NCBI RefSeq assembly: GCF_008119785.1
Contig: NZ_VSFA01000008.1
Span: 62,001-126,000 of the forward strand
Direction: 5' to 3'
Origin: Micromonospora sp. MP36
Lineage (GTDB): Bacteria > Actinomycetota > Actinomycetes > Mycobacteriales > Micromonosporaceae
Length of the DNA: 64,000 nt
This document shows, piece after piece, positions 16,490-25,174 of the stretch (positions are counted from its first letter, which is position 1; every line of letters begins with the position of its first letter). The notes beneath the pieces were generated by a model that saw only the letters and a program-made list of their open reading frames with translations, had not been told where the DNA came from and did not search any database. The position numbers and the translations under genes were made by a program.

Positions 16490-19426
16490 ATGAGAAACAG
16501 ACGGACGACCATCTTCTCCGTCCTGCTCGCCGGGTCCCTCGCGGCGACCGTTGCGCCCGCGCCCCACGCGTCCGCGGCCAGCGTCGGCGAGGAGGGCTTC
16601 CAGCCGAGTGTCACCTACGATCTGTCGGTGACCGACGCCGAGCGCGACGCGATCCACGCGGAAGTCGAGGCGTTGGCTGGACGCGTCAACAGCGCGCGGG
16701 CGGGGGACGGCACCTACGACCCGCTCACTCTGGTCGGGGCGATGCTGGACGGGTCGAGCTACGACTCCATCTCCCGAGGCGGCACGGCCGCGACGGCGTA
16801 CCCCTTCCCGGTCAGCAACACCGAAGCCAACCAGCACGAGTACGACCGCAAGGTCGCCAAGCTCGCCTGGGTGGTCAAGCTGGCCACCGACCTGGGTTTC
16901 CCGGTGGTCGTTCAACGCCAGCCGGACAAGTACGTCTACGCGGAGATCGGTGACCCGGACGCCCCGGAGATGGTCATGGCGTTGAGTCACCTCGACTCGC
17001 CGACGGCTTCCGTTTCGCCGGCCCAGCTGGCGCGCTGGCGGGACGCCGATGGCAACCTCGGCACTCCTGGTGCGTACCACTCGCCCTACGTCAAGGACGG
17101 CTGGGTCTACGGGGCGGGCATCCAGGACGACAGCGGCCCGACGCTGGCGACGCTGCTCGCGGCCAAGGCGCTGCTCGAGGCGGGGTTGCCCCTCGACCGA
17201 CGCATCCGCATCGTCATGGGAATCTACGAAGACGGCGGTCCCGGCACGCCCTCGACGACGAACACCGCCACCTTCCAGTCCATCCCGTACAACTCGAACC
17301 CGAGCTTCTACGACAACTGGGCCTACAAGAACCTCAACCGGGAAGAGATCCCGATCGCGGCCTACACCTCCGACTCGCGGTTCCCGGTCATCGTCGGCAA
17401 CTCCGGATCGGTGACCCCGCCGGTGTCGATGAGCTTGGCCGCGGACAGCACCAAGGCCTTCCGGCTGACGGCTGCCACCGCCGGCGTAACCCTGCGCGAA
17501 GGCGACCCGACGCTCAAGGACATCGCCTACGGCAGCACCACGCAGATCGCCTCCCGGGCAATCTTCACCCTCGACGTGGCGGGGGCCGGCTCCGCCGAGC
17601 GTGACCGATTCGTGTCGGCGATCACCGCTGCCGCGACCACGAAGGGTTGGCTCCCGGCTGCTCCCCGCACCACCCCCAAGGTGCAGACCACGATCACCGG
17701 CGACTCGCTCACGCTGGAGATCAACACCGATGTGGCGATGGAGATGCCGACCCCGCAGTACGGCAAGAATGCCGTCGTGTGGGGAATGTTCCTCCTCTCC
17801 CAGGGACTCGGCGCACTGGGCACGGCCGCCGACATGCAATTGAAGAAAGCCGCCGACGGCATCAGCGACCTGTTCTTCCGCGACGGTGTCGAAGGCGAAG
17901 CCTATATCGGCAAGTACATGGGCATCCCGGCGAACCTGTTGCGCAACCCGAGCAACGGCACGCCGAACCTGACCTTTGCCCTCATGGGCGGCATCAATTC
18001 GGAGACCCCGACGAGCTTCTACACGGACGCCTCCGGCGTCCTCAGCATGCCGATGTATGTGCGCAGCATGCACGTCACCGCGGCTGACTCCAGCCAGGCA
18101 ACGACGGCGGTCACGGCCGCCTTCCAGGCGAAGGGGTTCACCATCGGCAACCTCGGCTCGCCCGTCGGCGCCGGGTTGTACGTCACTCACGACAACCCGC
18201 TGACGGCTCTTCAGTTCGGGAGCTACCAAGCCTCGATCAACCGCAACCCGGGGGCGTTCCCGGATCCGTATTCCCTCAGGGACGTGGTCTATCCGCAGGG
18301 CACGACCGGCGGCACCCTGGCCAGCAGCTTCCGCAACAAGATGACCGCCTTCGGCGCCGTCATCCCGGGTAACGAGCGCTGGTGGCACACGGCCAACGAG
18401 CGGATGAAGGTCGACTCGGCAGTGCAGATGACCAAGATCATGGCCGATGGCATGCTGGAGATGGCCCGGTACTCCGGGCCCGCCGGTGCCAAGTTCATGT
18501 GGGCAGACATGCCGGGGCTGAACGCCGACCGGGCGGACCTCGACCTGCTCGACGTCACGATCGGAACCTACAAGGACGCGTCGGCCGCTGTCGGCACGAG
18601 CCAGTTGGGCAACCAGGCCCTGCTCGGCGCCACCTCGTTCAACATCCCGATGTGGAACGGGCGCGGCAACTCGACCCCGACAGCGTCGGCTTTCGAACTG
18701 GGGCACGCCCCGGGAGGGGTCTACCTGCCCCTGACCGACACCGAGTACCTGAACTCCACCTACGTGGCGCCGATGCGTCTGGAGTTCAAGGTGGAGCGCC
18801 CCGACCACATGTCGGACGCGGCTTGGGCGAAGTTCGTCGCCGGCGGCTACGGCGACTTCCAGTTCAACATTCTCGTCGGCGACAAGGTTGTGCCGCTGGC
18901 CGTTCCTGCGGGGCAGAACGCGGACAAGTACTTCTCCTCGCGCATCTCGGCCAACAACCCCAACGCCATCTACCTGTCGGTCAACCTCGCGATCACCGAT
19001 GCCCCGTACACCGGGGTGCAGGCCATGCTCGCGGATTCCAAGACGGACCTGTACACGGTCAATCCGACGTACCTGGCCTCGAACCCGGATCCGTTCCCCG
19101 GGCGCGGGGCCATCGAACAGCGGGGCTTCTTCGTGTTCGGTGACGGGCAGAAGAACGCGGAGTTCTCTTCACCCGACGCGGTCTACGTGACAGTCGCCAA
19201 CGCGGTCGTCGATGCGAAGCCGTCGGCGGTGGTGAAGAAGCTGACGGGCAACACGAACGAGTTGACCATCACGGTGAAGCAGACCCATGTCGACGGCAGC
19301 GAGTCTCCGGTGACGGCCACGTTCACCATCGACAACAACGCCGCGGGCACCTACACCGTCGGCGATTACAAGGTATTCGTCGACACCAAGGGCAACACCC
19401 AGGTGCGGTCGATCTCCATCGTGTGA
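16490..19426 (+). CDS. Large secreted M20-family metallopeptidase (PepV/Sapep-like)
   Basis: A 978-aa precursor with a signal peptide (MRNRRTTIFSVLLAGSLAA ... ASA). The catalytic domain carries the M20 metal ligands in the order LSHLDSP (H-x-D), GIQDDSGPTLA (bridging Asp, cf. DDKGP in PepV) and YEDGGPG in place of the usual EESG. It is about twice the usual M20 length: a long middle and a C-terminal beta-rich segment (~residues 900-978, TITVKQTHVDGSESPVTATF) are extra. It probably hydrolyses peptides or dipeptides outside the cell. GGAG at 16481-16484 supports ATG 16490. It is convergent with the next gene across a strong hairpin. Confidence 0.78.
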   Translation: MRNRRTTIFSVLLAGSLAATVAPAPHASAASVGEEGFQPSVTYDLSVTDAERDAIHAEVEALAGRVNSARAGDGTYDPLTLVGAMLDGSSYDSISRGGTAATAYPFPVSNTEANQHEYDRKVAKLAWVVKLATDLGFPVVVQRQPDKYVYAEIGDPDAPEMVMALSHLDSPTASVSPAQLARWRDADGNLGTPGAYHSPYVKDGWVYGAGIQDDSGPTLATLLAAKALLEAGLPLDRRIRIVMGIYEDGGPGTPSTTNTATFQSIPYNSNPSFYDNWAYKNLNREEIPIAAYTSDSRFPVIVGNSGSVTPPVSMSLAADSTKAFRLTAATAGVTLREGDPTLKDIAYGSTTQIASRAIFTLDVAGAGSAERDRFVSAITAAATTKGWLPAAPRTTPKVQTTITGDSLTLEINTDVAMEMPTPQYGKNAVVWGMFLLSQGLGALGTAADMQLKKAADGISDLFFRDGVEGEAYIGKYMGIPANLLRNPSNGTPNLTFALMGGINSETPTSFYTDASGVLSMPMYVRSMHVTAADSSQATTAVTAAFQAKGFTIGNLGSPVGAGLYVTHDNPLTALQFGSYQASINRNPGAFPDPYSLRDVVYPQGTTGGTLASSFRNKMTAFGAVIPGNERWWHTANERMKVDSAVQMTKIMADGMLEMARYSGPAGAKFMWADMPGLNADRADLDLLDVTIGTYKDASAAVGTSQLGNQALLGATSFNIPMWNGRGNSTPTASAFELGHAPGGVYLPLTDTEYLNSTYVAPMRLEFKVERPDHMSDAAWAKFVAGGYGDFQFNILVGDKVVPLAVPAGQNADKYFSSRISANNPNAIYLSVNLAITDAPYTGVQAMLADSKTDLYTVNPTYLASNPDPFPGRGAIEQRGFFVFGDGQKNAEFSSPDAVYVTVANAVVDAKPSAVVKKLTGNTNELTITVKQTHVDGSESPVTATFTIDNNAAGTYTVGDYKVFVDTKGNTQVRSISIV

Positions 19427-19526
19427 CGCATGTGAACCGCAAGTTCAGCGCGCGCACGAGAGGGCATACGCGGAGGCAGGATCCCTCGACTCGGGGTCAG
19501 CGGCCGCCGGGGTGCGAGACGCATTG

Positions 19527-19576
19527 ACAACGGAGGAGTGGAGCCACTGCCGTCGGTAGTGGCTCCACTCCGTTGT
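19527..19576. terminator. Long bidirectional hairpin terminator
   Basis: ACAACGGAG...TGGAGCCACT pairs with AGTGGCTCCA...CTCCGTTGT, giving a stem of roughly 19 bp with one 3-nt bulge. It lies between the convergent M20 peptidase and EEP-family genes. Confidence 0.75.
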
Positions 19577-19648
19577 GCGCCATTGGGCGTGGGGATCCGT
19601 CCCGGGGTGCGCCGGTCCCGGAGCACCCCGCGTCGGCTGCCGCCCGGA

Positions 19649-20518
19649 TCAGTTGCCGCGCTGGTGCAGCAGGAGGTCGGCGACCACCGGCCGGTGGTCC
19701 GACGCCGCCGTCGCCACCGTGTCGCTGCCCACCACCGTGATGTCCGGCGAGACGCTGATGACGTCGATCCGCTTCACCGGGTTGATCGCCGGGTACGTCC
19801 TGGCACCCGTCGGGGCGGTATCCCGCAGGTCCTCCCACAGGGCAGCCAGCTCGGGCGCCCCCGGCTCCGCGTTGAGGTCGCCGACCAGCACCTTCGGCCC
19901 GGAGTCGGCAGCCAGAATGTTCAGCGTGTCCGCGACCTGCATGCGCCGCACGGTCGGGTCCGACCGGTAGTCGAGGTGCGTGGAGTACACGTGCACGTGC
20001 GCACCCCGCACGTTGATCGTCACCTCGGCGAAGCCCGGCGCCGGGGCCGGCACCGGGTTGGGCACCTGGGTGGACAGCCGGGTGATCTCGTGGTTCTCCG
20101 CCTCGAGGATCGGGTAACGGCTGAGCACCGCGACCCCGTACTGCCGGCGGGCCGCACCGGCGGTCAGCGGGTCGAAGTCGTAGATCGGCGCGAAGAAGGC
20201 CGACATGCCCAGCCGGTCGGCGAGTTCCTGGGCCTCGTCGACGAAGTCGCTGCGGTCGCCCCAGTGGACGTCGACCTCCTGCAGGCCGACCACGTCGGCG
20301 TCCAGCATCCGGATCGCCTCGGCGGTCCGGTCGAGGTCGAACACGTTGTCCTCGCCGGCCCCGGCATGGATGTTGTAGGTGGCCACGCGCAGCGCCACGG
20401 GCGGCGCGGCCGATCCCGCAGGCTCGCTCGCGCTGGCCGGCGCGGCCAGCGACAGCGGTCCCAGCGCGGCGGCGAGCGCGGCGCCGAGCAGGGTACGGCG
20501 ATGAATGCTCAGTCTCAA
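19649..20518 (-). CDS. Secreted endonuclease/exonuclease/phosphatase-family hydrolase
   Basis: A 289-aa protein with an N-terminal export signal containing HRRTLLGAAL, possibly Tat-type, ending near ASA. The EEP fold motifs are all present: TYNIH (Asn), LQEVD (metal-binding Glu), STHLDY, GDLNAEP (Asp/Asn) and SDHRPV (catalytic His pair). It is a Mg-dependent phosphodiesterase; substrates in this family range from nucleic acids to sphingomyelin and inositol phosphates. It appears monocistronic. Confidence 0.85.
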   Translation of the reverse strand: MRLSIHRRTLLGAALAAALGPLSLAAPASASEPAGSAAPPVALRVATYNIHAGAGEDNVFDLDRTAEAIRMLDADVVGLQEVDVHWGDRSDFVDEAQELADRLGMSAFFAPIYDFDPLTAGAARRQYGVAVLSRYPILEAENHEITRLSTQVPNPVPAPAPGFAEVTINVRGAHVHVYSTHLDYRSDPTVRRMQVADTLNILAADSGPKVLVGDLNAEPGAPELAALWEDLRDTAPTGARTYPAINPVKRIDVISVSPDITVVGSDTVATAASDHRPVVADLLLHQRGN

Positions 20519-20779
20519 CGGGTCCTCCGGATCAGACGGGGTGGAAAGGCCAGTGCCGCTGAGGCGTTTCCTCCGGTACGAGAGCGGCGCACAGTTCGCC
20601 CAGTAGGGGGCGTACAGACCCTAAACGCCGCCGGTGACGCCGTCGATGATCTCTTGCCGAAGCCGGCATGACCAGCCGATGGCGTGTCGATGGCCACCCT
20701 GATCGGCGTCCGACCGGCCGGCCTTTCGCCTGCGCCGGCGGCGCGGCGTCGACGCCGCGCCGCCCGGGGAGCCTGGACC

Positions 20780-21543
20780 CTACTTTCCGTGCGGGTCGGA
20801 CGCGTTGAGCGTCTCGACGACCTGGTCGTAATCGCCGCGCGCCTCGCCGTAGCGGAGGAACTTCACCCGCTCGACCTGGATCTCCCTGGCGTCGGGCTGC
20901 GACTCCAGCAGCGCGACGACCTCCGCCACGAACTCCTCCAGCGGCATCGCGAACTCGCTCTCCTCCTGCCCGGGCAGCAACGAGGTACGAACCGCAGGCG
21001 GTTCAAGCTCCACGACCTTCACGGTCGTGTCGGCGAGCTGCAACCGGATCGACTCGCTGAGCATGTGGATCGCGGCCTTCGACGCGTTGTAGCTCGGGGT
21101 GGCCTCAACGGCGCGAACGCGAGGCCGGAGGAGACGGTGACGAGGGTGGCGTCCGGCTGCGCCCGCAGATGCTCGATGAACGCGGCGATGAGCCGGATCG
21201 GGCCGAGCACGTTGGTCGTCACCACCGCCTCGGCCGAGGCGAGGAACGATTCGGGCTGGCGCCAGTCCTCGACCCGCATGATGCCGGCCATCGTGACCAG
21301 GACGTTGAGCTCCGGGTGCTTCGCCAGCACCTGCTTCGCGGCGGCGTCGATGCTCGCCGGATCCGTCGTGTCGATCTGCACGGTGTCGATCCCGGGATGC
21401 TCGGCAGCGATCTTGTCGAGCAGGTCGGTCCGCCGGCCGCCGACGATGAGCGTGTTGCCCCTGGCCTGCAGCGCGAGCGCGAGGGCGAGGCCGATACCGC
21501 TCGTGGCGCCGGGGATGAAGATGGTGTTGCCGGAGATGTTCAT
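20780..21543 (-). pseudogene. SDR-family oxidoreductase broken by a frameshift
   Basis: The N-terminal half reads from ATG 21543 (MNISGNTIFIPGATSGIGLA, the TGxxxGIG NAD(P) motif, then NVLVTMAGIM and LVTVSSGLAFAPL). The C-terminal half is in another frame from about 21115 (EATPSYNASKAAIHMLSESI with the catalytic Y-x-x-x-K). The switch occurs near 21103-21115, where one base appears lost (or two gained) between FAPL and EATPSYN. With that repaired, a complete ~254-aa SDR results. It is either a recent pseudogene or a sequence error. It diverges from an XRE regulator, the usual arrangement for this pair. Confidence 0.8.
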
Positions 21544-21642
21544 GTGCTGAGCCTCGCGGGTCCTCAGGGGCGGATGAAGAGACCGGTTGTCGGGGGATCG
21601 GCAATCCCTGGTTCGCCCGTGCGGCGCGCGGATACTGGGATC

Positions 21643-22497
21643 ATGGACCGTGCAGCCCTGGCCGATTTCCTGCGCCGCCGCCGGGAGGCGCTGCAGCCCG
21701 GGGATGTCGGGCTGGCTGCCGGCGCGCGCCGGCGCGCACCCGGCCTGCGGCGGGAGGAGGTCGCCGCCCTCGCCGCCATGTCGACCGACTACTACACCCG
21801 GCTCGAACAGCAGCGCGGCCCGCAGCCGAGCCCGCAGATGCTCGCGTCGCTCGCCCGGGCGCTGCGGCTGACCGGCGACGAACGCGACTACCTCTTCCGG
21901 GTGGCCGGGCAGAACGCTCCGACGGCCGTGTCCGCGGCGACGCACGTCGCCCCGGCGCTGCTGCGCGTGCTGGACCGGCTCGACGACACCCCGGCGCTCA
22001 TCCTGTCCAACCTCGGCGAGACCCTCGTGCAGAATCGGATGGCCGAAGCCCTGTTCGGGGACAGATCGGGCTACACGGGCCTCGCCCGCAGCGAGATCTA
22101 CCGGTGGTTCACCGATCCCGCGGAGCGGCTGCGCTACCCCGAGGAGGACCGCGACCGGCAGAGCCGCGCCCAGGTCGCCAACCTGCGCGCCGCGTACGGG
22201 TCGATGGGCCCGCAGTCGCGGGCCGGCGCGCTGGTGCGGGCGCTGCAGAAGGCGAGCGCCGAGTTCGCCGAGCTGTGGGAACGGCATGAGGTGGCCAAGC
22301 GCTTCGCGGACCACAAGACGCTCGTCCACCCCCAGCTCGGTGCGATCGAACTCGACTGCCAGGTGCTGTTCACCGAGGACCAGTCCCAGGCGCTGCTGGT
22401 GCTCACCGCGCCACCGCGCAGCGATGGCCACGAGAAGCTGCAACTGCTCGGCGTGCTGGGGCATGAGCAGTTCCCCGCCGAGGCGAGGCCGATGTAA
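21643..22497 (+). CDS. XRE-family regulator with MmyB-like ligand domain
   Basis: A 284-aa regulator. The N-terminal helix-turn-helix (GLRREEVAALAAMSTDYYTRL, residues ~33-55) is followed by LERG-like LEQQRGPQPS. The C-terminal half is the MmyB-like domain common in actinobacteria (LILSNLGETLVQNRMAEALFG, RWFTDPAERLRYP, DHKTLVHPQLG, ELDCQVL). It lies about 100 bp from the divergent SDR gene, which it most likely regulates. Confidence 0.88.
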   Translation: MDRAALADFLRRRREALQPGDVGLAAGARRRAPGLRREEVAALAAMSTDYYTRLEQQRGPQPSPQMLASLARALRLTGDERDYLFRVAGQNAPTAVSAATHVAPALLRVLDRLDDTPALILSNLGETLVQNRMAEALFGDRSGYTGLARSEIYRWFTDPAERLRYPEEDRDRQSRAQVANLRAAYGSMGPQSRAGALVRALQKASAEFAELWERHEVAKRFADHKTLVHPQLGAIELDCQVLFTEDQSQALLVLTAPPRSDGHEKLQLLGVLGHEQFPAEARPM

Positions 22498-22745
22498 TGC
22501 TGCCGTCATCGACATCAGGCGCAGTCCGCCCAGGCCGACGTTTGCGGGTAGCCAATCAGATCAAGTAGCGTCACCGATCGTGAACACCGGACCGGCACTA
22601 CGCCACGCACGGATTGGCGACCCGGTGGATAGCTGATCGCCCGGCGGGTGCGGAGATGGCACCCTCCCGGTTCGGCACGTGGACCTCCCAGCGGCTTGCG
22701 CACCGCGGGTCCCCATTTCGTGTCGAACACAGCGAGGTCAGTCGA

Positions 22746-23120
22746 ATGACAGTCACGTTCAACCACACCATCATCGCCGCCAAGGATCGCAACGAGTCGG
22801 CTCGGTTCTTTCGAGAGTTGTTGGAACTCCCGGAGGCACCGTCCTGGGGCGTGTTCACCAACATTCAGCTCACCGATGGCGTGCTGCTCCAGTTCGCTGA
22901 GCCGCCGGTGGACATTCAGATGCAGCACTACGCGTTCCTGATCGACGATGATCTGTTCGATCGGGCGTATCAGAGGCTCTGTGATCAGGGCATCGAGCAC
23001 TGGGCCGATCCACAGATGCGACGCCCCGGCGAGATCAACAACGAGCACGGCGGCCGAGGGGTCTACTTCAAGGACCCGGCGGGCCACGCCATCGAGCTGA
23101 TCACCCGCCCATCCCTGTAA
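22746..23120 (+). CDS. VOC-family (glyoxalase/dioxygenase fold) protein
   Basis: A 124-aa single VOC protein. Candidate metal ligands follow the family spacing: His in FNHTII, His in MQHYAFLI and Glu in HAIELI. The block RGVYFKDPAGHAIEL is the classic second beta-alpha-beta-beta-beta unit. ATG 22746 follows GAGG at about 22734; the frame extends upstream without similarity. It could be a glyoxalase, resistance protein or isomerase. Confidence 0.8.
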   Translation: MTVTFNHTIIAAKDRNESARFFRELLELPEAPSWGVFTNIQLTDGVLLQFAEPPVDIQMQHYAFLIDDDLFDRAYQRLCDQGIEHWADPQMRRPGEINNEHGGRGVYFKDPAGHAIELITRPSL

Positions 23121-23129
23121 TCGAGAGGA

Positions 23130-23171
23130 GCTGCTGGCCGGGTAGCCGGAACGCGGTGCCCGGCCAGCAGC
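23130..23171 (+). terminator. Hairpin terminator after the VOC gene
   Basis: A perfect 13-bp stem, GCTGCTGGCCGGG (23130-23142) with CCCGGCCAGCAGC (23159-23171), starts 10 nt after the VOC stop. It separates that gene from the EamA leader promoter. Confidence 0.7.
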
Positions 23172-23201
23172 CGCGAACGCCGCCATCCCGTCCCAGGCAG
23201 C

Positions 23202-23316
23202 TACGATCGCGGGGTGAACTCCTACTGGCACGTCGTTCTGCCGCCGCTCTGCGCCTGATCGGGCGCAGCCGCTGATCGTTTGAATCCCTGACCCCCGTCG
23301 ACCGCGGGTGGGTCAG
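23202..23316 (+). promoter_or_regulatory. Leaderless promoter and attenuator-like leader region of the EamA gene
   Basis: A -10 box TACGAT (23202-23207) ends 6 nt before a GTG, placing the transcript start on the leader codon. After the leader peptide come two hairpins. CTGCGCC/GGCGCAG (23249-23255, 23262-23268) overlaps the peptide stop codon. CCTGACCC/GGGTCAGG (23287-23294, 23309-23316) lies before the transporter start. This is the layout of translation-dependent attenuation. The order is seen; control is inferred. Confidence 0.5.
23214..23258 (+). CDS. 14-aa leader peptide upstream of the EamA transporter
   Basis: GTG 23214 to TGA 23258 encodes MNSYWHVVLPPLCA. It has no Shine-Dalgarno but an ideally placed -10 box for leaderless translation. 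The peptide has Tyr-Trp-His early and a Pro-Pro-Leu-Cys end, residues that often cause ribosome stalling or sense charged-tRNA levels. Its stop codon lies at the loop edge of a hairpin. A regulatory leader for the downstream exporter is the best reading. Confidence 0.5.
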   Translation: MNSYWHVVLPPLCA

Positions 23317-23382
23317 GTTCTCGTGGTGCGCCCGTTTTCGGATCGAGCCCCAGACGCATTCGACGACGGAAGACCACGAACT

Positions 23383-24342
23383 GTGCCAAACCGCACTGCA
23401 CCTGAAGCTCTCACCTGTCCGGCCGCCAGCCAGCGCCCCTCCCGTACCGGTTTCCTGGGCGGTCCCGCGCCCATCCTCACCTCAGCCGTTCTCTGGGGTA
23501 CGACCGGGACCGCCAGCTCCCTGGCACCCGCCGGTGCACCGGCGGCGGCGATCGGGGCCGCTGGCCTCACCCTCGGCGGCACCCTGCTGTTCCTCACCTC
23601 ACGCCGCGCCCGCTTGTTGCCCGCCAGCTGCACGCGCCTCGAGCGGTGGCTGCTCGTCCTGGGTGCGCTGGCCGTGGCCGGGTATCCGATCACCTTCTAC
23701 CCCGCCGTGGCCCGGACCGGCGTGGCGGTAGCCACCGTGGTTGCCTTGGGCAGCGCGCCGGTCTTCGCCGGCCTGCTGTCCTGGATCACCTCGCAGGCCC
23801 GGCCGACCGTACGCTGGAGCGGCGCCACCGCGGCCGCCGTGCTCGGCTGCACCCTTCTCGTGCTCGGCCCCGGGCTCACCGGACACAACGCGCCCACAGA
23901 CCTGACGGGCGTCGCGCTCGCCGGTTGCGCCGGACTGTCGTACGCCGCCTACTCGCTGATCGGCGGGAGGCTCATCACCCGCGAACACGCCTCCGACGCG
24001 GTGATGGGCGTGCTGTTCGGCGCGGCCGGGCTGCTCGTCCTGCCGCTCGTCATGTTCACCAACACGGCCTGGCTCGCCACCACCCGTGGCGCGGCGGTGG
24101 CGCTGTACCTTGCCCTGTTCACCGTCTATCTGGCCTACCGGCTCTTCGGGCACGGACTGCGCCGCACCCCTGCCTCCGTGGCCACGTCGCTGACCCTGGC
24201 CGAGCCCGCCGTGGCGGCGGTCCTGGGTGTCGCCGTCCTCGACGAACGCCTGCCGGCCGCGTCGTGGTGCGGGATGGTTGTCCTCGCCCTGGGCCTGGTC
24301 CTGCTGACCGTCCCCGCCAAGGCCGGTAGCCGAGGACGATAG
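23383..24342 (+). CDS. EamA-family (DMT superfamily) transporter
   Basis: A 319-aa protein with about ten hydrophobic segments and two EamA half-repeats (TSAVLWGTTGTASSLAP near the start; LAGCAGLSYAAYSLIGGR for the second half; LAEPAVAAVLGVAVLDE near the end, a typical EamA block). The GTG at 23383 is used, with GGAAG at 23368-23372; an in-frame GTG at 23308 would fall inside the leader hairpin. Family members export amino acids and other small metabolites. The leader with Trp, Tyr, His and Cys codons hints at amino-acid export. Confidence 0.82.
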   Translation: MPNRTAPEALTCPAASQRPSRTGFLGGPAPILTSAVLWGTTGTASSLAPAGAPAAAIGAAGLTLGGTLLFLTSRRARLLPASCTRLERWLLVLGALAVAGYPITFYPAVARTGVAVATVVALGSAPVFAGLLSWITSQARPTVRWSGATAAAVLGCTLLVLGPGLTGHNAPTDLTGVALAGCAGLSYAAYSLIGGRLITREHASDAVMGVLFGAAGLLVLPLVMFTNTAWLATTRGAAVALYLALFTVYLAYRLFGHGLRRTPASVATSLTLAEPAVAAVLGVAVLDERLPAASWCGMVVLALGLVLLTVPAKAGSRGR

Positions 24343-24360
24343 GCCGCCGTTCGTGCAGTT

Positions 24361-24385
24361 CGGTCCCGGGGCGGTTCCGGGACCG
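24361..24385 (+). terminator. Hairpin terminator after the EamA gene
   Basis: CGGTCCCGG (24361-24369) pairs perfectly with CCGGGACCG (24377-24385) across a 7-nt loop, 18 nt after the EamA stop. Confidence 0.6.
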
Positions 24386-24466
24386 GACCGCGGTGGACCG
24401 GAGCAGTGCAGCGGCGAGTGCCGCGGCCGGGTGCGCGCCTTACCAGGCGGCACCCGGCCGCATCAC

Positions 24467-24658
24467 TCACACCTGGCTTGCGGCGAACCGCTGGCCGTCG
24501 AACTCGCGAACGCGAACGGTCACGACCGTGCCGACCTCGGCCTTGGTGCCGCGTACGAGCCCGGGCACGCCTGCCGGAGTCTCGACGAGCACGCCGAACG
24601 GCAGGACCTTGGTCACGGTTGCGGCGATGACATCGCCGGCTCGCATCGGGGTGGTCAT
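24467..24658 (-). CDS. Small S1 RNA-binding-domain protein
   Basis: A 63-aa protein that is essentially one S1/OB-fold domain: GDVIAATVTKVLPFGVLVE, GVPGLVRG and GTVVTVRVREFD follow the S1 pattern. ATG 24658 has GAGGGGG about 8 nt upstream; a GTG at 24667 overlaps the stop of the ORF before it (GTGA). It probably binds RNA in the cytoplasm. Free-standing single-S1 proteins occur in actinobacteria without assigned roles. Confidence 0.7.
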   Translation of the reverse strand: MTTPMRAGDVIAATVTKVLPFGVLVETPAGVPGLVRGTKAEVGTVVTVRVREFDGQRFAASQV

Positions 24659-24663
24659 GAGCC

Positions 24664-24903
24664 TCACCCCCTCTCGATCATCGGGGTGATTCGGGGCGGC
24701 GGCGGTGCGGGTCGCGGTTCTCCCTGGTCTCGTGCGACTGGCGCAGCGCCGGGATCCACCCGGACATCACGCTGCAGACGATAACAGCGGTGGCTGTGTC
24801 CAGCGGAGGAAAGCGTCACCGGGACGCCACCGAGGCGCGGCATAGAAGCCGCGTCGAGGCTCAGCCCCAGCACGGCCGCACCGTCGTCGGTGATCGTGAT
24901 CAT
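24664..24903 (-). CDS. Small hypothetical ORF upstream of the S1 gene
   Basis: A 79-aa frame beginning MITITDDGAAVLGLSL. The first ~20 residues faintly recall the start of A-type Fe-S carrier proteins (IscA/HesB), but the cysteines of that family are not in place and the C-terminus is low-complexity Pro/Arg. Its TGA overlaps an in-frame GTG of the S1 gene, and a CRP-like palindrome sits about 37 nt before its ATG. It may be a real short gene, a decayed one, or chance. Confidence 0.3.
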   Translation of the reverse strand: MITITDDGAAVLGLSLDAASMPRLGGVPVTLSSAGHSHRCYRLQRDVRVDPGAAPVARDQGEPRPAPPPPRITPMIERG

Positions 24904-24933
24904 CGCCTCCGGGCCGCAGAGCCGTCGGTTGGT

Positions 24934-24947
24934 GTGACCCGGGTCAC
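24934..24947. promoter_or_regulatory. CRP-like palindromic operator
   Basis: GTGACCCGGGTCAC is a perfect 14-bp palindrome. It fits GTG-N6-GNCAC reported for Streptomyces Crp and the actinobacterial TGTGA-N6-TCACA pattern at 9 of 10 positions (TGTGA at 24933, TCACT at the other end). It lies upstream of the minus-strand small ORF/S1 pair. Confidence 0.45.
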
Positions 24948-24998
24948 TGCGGCGCTCGCATCGAACCACCGCCCGGCCCGTTTACCTGCAGCCCGACC

Positions 24999-25029
24999 GG
25001 CCGGACCTGCGACTCCCGCAGGTCCGGCC
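24999..25029 (+). terminator. Rho-independent terminator with U tract, no obvious gene before it
   Basis: GGCCGGACCTGCG (24999-25011) pairs with CGCAGGTCCGGCC (25017-25029), loop ACTCC, followed by TTTCT. The U-tract direction means plus-strand transcription. No plus-strand gene was found between the EamA terminator and this point, so an upstream small RNA or read-through protection of the DUF4132 operon is possible. Confidence 0.7.
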
Positions 25030-25174
25030 TTTCTCGTCCCGCCGGCCGGTTCCTGGTACGCCCGCCAGCGGGTCCCTGTCGTGTCGGTCACTACTGTTAG
25101 CGTGCCCTGCGTCGTCGATCGCGGCCGATTCCTCATGAAATCTGGCTAATTTGCCACTGCGGAGGGTGTTCCTC

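Noticed and set aside
22580..22636. Possible 18-aa leaderless leader peptide upstream of the VOC gene (TAGCGT at 22566)
   Set aside because: The -10 to GTG gap is 8 nt, no hairpin follows in a useful place, and the peptide shows no stalling-type residues.
24904..24998. Possible tRNA or structured RNA before the terminator at 24999
   Set aside because: No cloverleaf, T-loop GGTTCGAATCC-like block or anticodon arm could be found; kept only as a small-RNA question.
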